From positions 1 through 16,055 of the forward strand of contig JAGWUK010000015.1 in assembly GCA_028868455.1 (NCBI GenBank): a DNA stretch of 16,055 nt, written 5' to 3'. The translations under genes were made by a program, and so were the position numbers. This DNA is from Burkholderiales bacterium (GTDB lineage: Bacteria; Pseudomonadota; Gammaproteobacteria; Burkholderiales; Burkholderiaceae_D). Positions 14,964-16,055 of this stretch are shown here, in pieces. Under the pieces are notes generated by a model, which was not told the DNA's origin, searched no databases, and saw only the letters and a list, made by a program, of their open reading frames with translations. The stretch's first letter is position 1. Each line of letters opens with the position of its first letter.

Positions 14964-15863
14964 ATGCATCCCCAGCGCGTCGAGAGTCTTAGCCATGCCC
15001 AGCGGGAGCGGCTGGCTTATATCGACTTTCGCCTGTACTTCATGGGTGAAATCGGCCGCCCAGACTTGGCGAGCCGCTTTGGGGTGGCCCCTGCCGGTGC
15101 AACGCGCGACTTGGCGCTGTACCGGGAAATCGCGCAGCAGAACATCGAGTTCGACGGCAGCAGCAAGATCTACCGCATCGGGAAAGCTTTCGTCCCGATC
15201 TTCGAGCACGCGACGCAGCGTGTCTTGTCGGCACTTGCTCTTGGGTTCGGTGATGGCGTGAACGTCGACTCGCAGCCGCTGCTGCCGTGCGAATCTCCCA
15301 CCGCCCTGAGCAACCCAAGGATGGATGTGTTGGCTCCGATCTGCCGAGCCATCCACGCCAAGCGGCCAGTCGCCATCCGCTACCACTCGATGAGCAATGG
15401 TGAGTCCGAACGGGTCATCGTCCCGTTCGCCCTTGTCGACACCGGCCTACGCTGGCACGTCCGGGCCTTTGATCGCAAGAGCGGAGAGTTTCGGGACTTC
15501 GTCGTCACCCGCATCGAAGCGCCGACCCTTCTTGATGAGGAGCCGCAGGCGAACGAGCGTCCGGACAACGACATCCAGTGGACGCGCATCGTGGAGCTGG
15601 ACTTCGTACCGCACCCGCGCCTTGAGCGCCCCGAGATCATCAAGATGGACTACGGGATGACTGACGGCTCGATCCGGATGCGCGTTCGCGCCGCCGTCGC
15701 GGGCTACATGCTGCTGCGCTGGAGCGTGGACTGCTCGCCCGACCACCGTCTCAAGGAAGAACAGTACCGCCTATGGCTCAGCGATCCGCTGGCGCTGTAC
15801 GGCGTCGAGAACGCCAAGCTGGCTCCGGGCTACCAAGCCCCAAGCAGCCCAAAGAAACGATAG
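14964..15863 (+). CDS. wHTH-WYL transcriptional regulator, BrxR/CapW-like
   Basis: A 299-residue cytoplasmic regulator with the three-part BrxR/CapW layout. The N-terminal winged helix (residues about 12-72) includes RLAYIDFRLYFMGEIGRPDLASRFG and ATRDLALYREIAQQNIEF. The WYL domain (about 123-190) includes RYHSMSNGESERVIVPFALVD and GLRWHVRAFDRKSGEFRDFVVTRI; the family's WYL core reads RWHVRAF here. A C-terminal WCX domain (about 208-292) includes MRVRAAVAGYMLLRWSVDCS. Such proteins repress phage-defence operons (BREX, CBASS and others) and are thought to release DNA on sensing a ligand or nucleic acid. The family is recognised with confidence; the controlled system is inferred from the DUF262 gene 15 bases downstream. 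Codon use is markedly GC-richer than in the polysaccharide genes, indicating a different origin. Confidence 0.9.
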   Translation: MHPQRVESLSHAQRERLAYIDFRLYFMGEIGRPDLASRFGVAPAGATRDLALYREIAQQNIEFDGSSKIYRIGKAFVPIFEHATQRVLSALALGFGDGVNVDSQPLLPCESPTALSNPRMDVLAPICRAIHAKRPVAIRYHSMSNGESERVIVPFALVDTGLRWHVRAFDRKSGEFRDFVVTRIEAPTLLDEEPQANERPDNDIQWTRIVELDFVPHPRLERPEIIKMDYGMTDGSIRMRVRAAVAGYMLLRWSVDCSPDHRLKEEQYRLWLSDPLALYGVENAKLAPGYQAPSSPKKR

Positions 15864-15878
15864 GAAAGAAGAAAACCA

Positions 15879-16055
15879 ATGGCCAAGACACTTGAAGCCC
15901 ACGACAAGCTGATTCGGGAGATCTTCGAAGGCAGCTACCAGTTCGAGATTCCGGACTACCAGCGCCCCTACGCCTGGACAACCGAGCAGGCCACAGAGCT
16001 GTTCGATGATCTGTACTCGGCGATGCAGGACGCGCGTGTCTCGGGGGCCAGCAGC
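15879..16055 (+). CDS. DUF262 (GmrSD/ParB-fold-like) protein, N-terminal 59 residues only
   Basis: The start of a gene cut by the right edge. The ATG at 15879 follows a purine-rich AGGAAAGAAGA ribosome-binding stretch and the regulator stop by 15 bases. The visible residues contain FEIPDYQRPYAW (positions 23-34) followed by an acidic ELFDDLYSAM helix. IPxYQRxYxW is the opening signature of DUF262, the ParB-like NTPase/nuclease half of GmrSD-type modification-dependent restriction enzymes and related defence proteins. The DGQQR motif and any DUF1524 HNH domain would lie beyond the edge, so completeness is unknown. Being directly behind a BrxR/CapW-like regulator, it is likely part of the regulated defence operon. 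Confidence 0.8.
   Translation, partial: MAKTLEAHDKLIREIFEGSYQFEIPDYQRPYAWTTEQATELFDDLYSAMQDARVSGASS

Noticed and set aside
14666..14965. 99-residue minus-strand frame across the terminator and tmRNA-like element
   Set aside because: It runs through the perfect terminator hairpin and the repeats, has no ribosome-binding site, and reads like non-coding composition.
14937..15386. Minus-strand open frames within the WYL gene
   Set aside because: They are antisense to a well-recognised, motif-rich gene. Long antisense frames are common in GC-rich coding DNA, and their translations show no family features.
1..16055. CRISPR arrays, insertion sequences, integrases, rRNA or intact tRNA genes
   Set aside because: None found: there are no regularly spaced repeats, transposase or integrase motifs, or complete cloverleaf sequences. 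Any integrase of the suspected island would lie outside the window.

Overview
The window is dominated by a surface-polysaccharide (O-antigen or capsule type) biosynthesis cluster that runs leftwards on the minus strand from about 14543 to beyond base 1. On the right, a separate rightward block begins at about 14964 and leaves the window. The organism looks like a Gram-negative proteobacterium. It has Wzx/Wzy-type export and polymerisation genes, WbpB/WbpD/TviB-type sugar-nucleotide enzymes, and the small MarR-like 'EPS-associated' regulator common in Beta- and Gammaproteobacteria. I favour a betaproteobacterium but cannot prove it from the sequence. The cluster is visibly AT-richer than the right-hand block, as is usual for laterally exchanged polysaccharide loci.

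Layout in the direction of transcription (right to left): EPS-associated MarR-type regulator; UDP-HexNAc 6-dehydrogenase (TviB/WbpO type); WbpB 3-dehydrogenase; WbpD 3-N-acetyltransferase; Wzx flippase; AsnB-type amidotransferase; hexapeptide acyltransferase with a long C-terminal extension; polysaccharide deacetylase; GT-B glycosyltransferase; Wzy-like polymerase; extended SDR epimerase with a Cys/His insert; small serine-acetyltransferase-like O-acetyltransferase; second, CgeB-like glycosyltransferase; and the N-terminal third of another SDR cut by the left edge. Spacing is tight (ATGA overlap, 1-2 base gaps, 11-38 base gaps, one 76-base gap), so this is probably one operon.

Together the genes suggest a repeat unit with a 2,3-diacetamido-uronic acid, made by TviB then WbpB then an aminotransferase not seen here, then WbpD. 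AsnB probably converts its carboxylate to a uronamide. The sugar is assembled by at least two glycosyltransferases, decorated by two acyltransferases and trimmed by a deacetylase, then flipped by Wzx and polymerised by Wzy. The committing sugar-1-phosphate transferase and the wbpE-type aminotransferase are not in the window and may lie further left.

The 420-base stretch between the regulator and the right-hand block is the most unusual part. It holds a strong leftward rho-independent terminator with no visible gene to terminate, directly preceded by a 33-base element resembling the 3' end of a tmRNA (ssrA) gene, a classic island attachment site. It also holds a nested set of repeats just upstream of a wHTH-WYL (BrxR/CapW-like) regulator. 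That regulator is followed 15 bases later by the start of a DUF262 (GmrSD-like) gene. The likeliest reading is that the right-hand block is the edge of a defence island, possibly integrated at ssrA, abutting the polysaccharide cluster. No CRISPR array, insertion sequence, rRNA or intact tRNA was seen.
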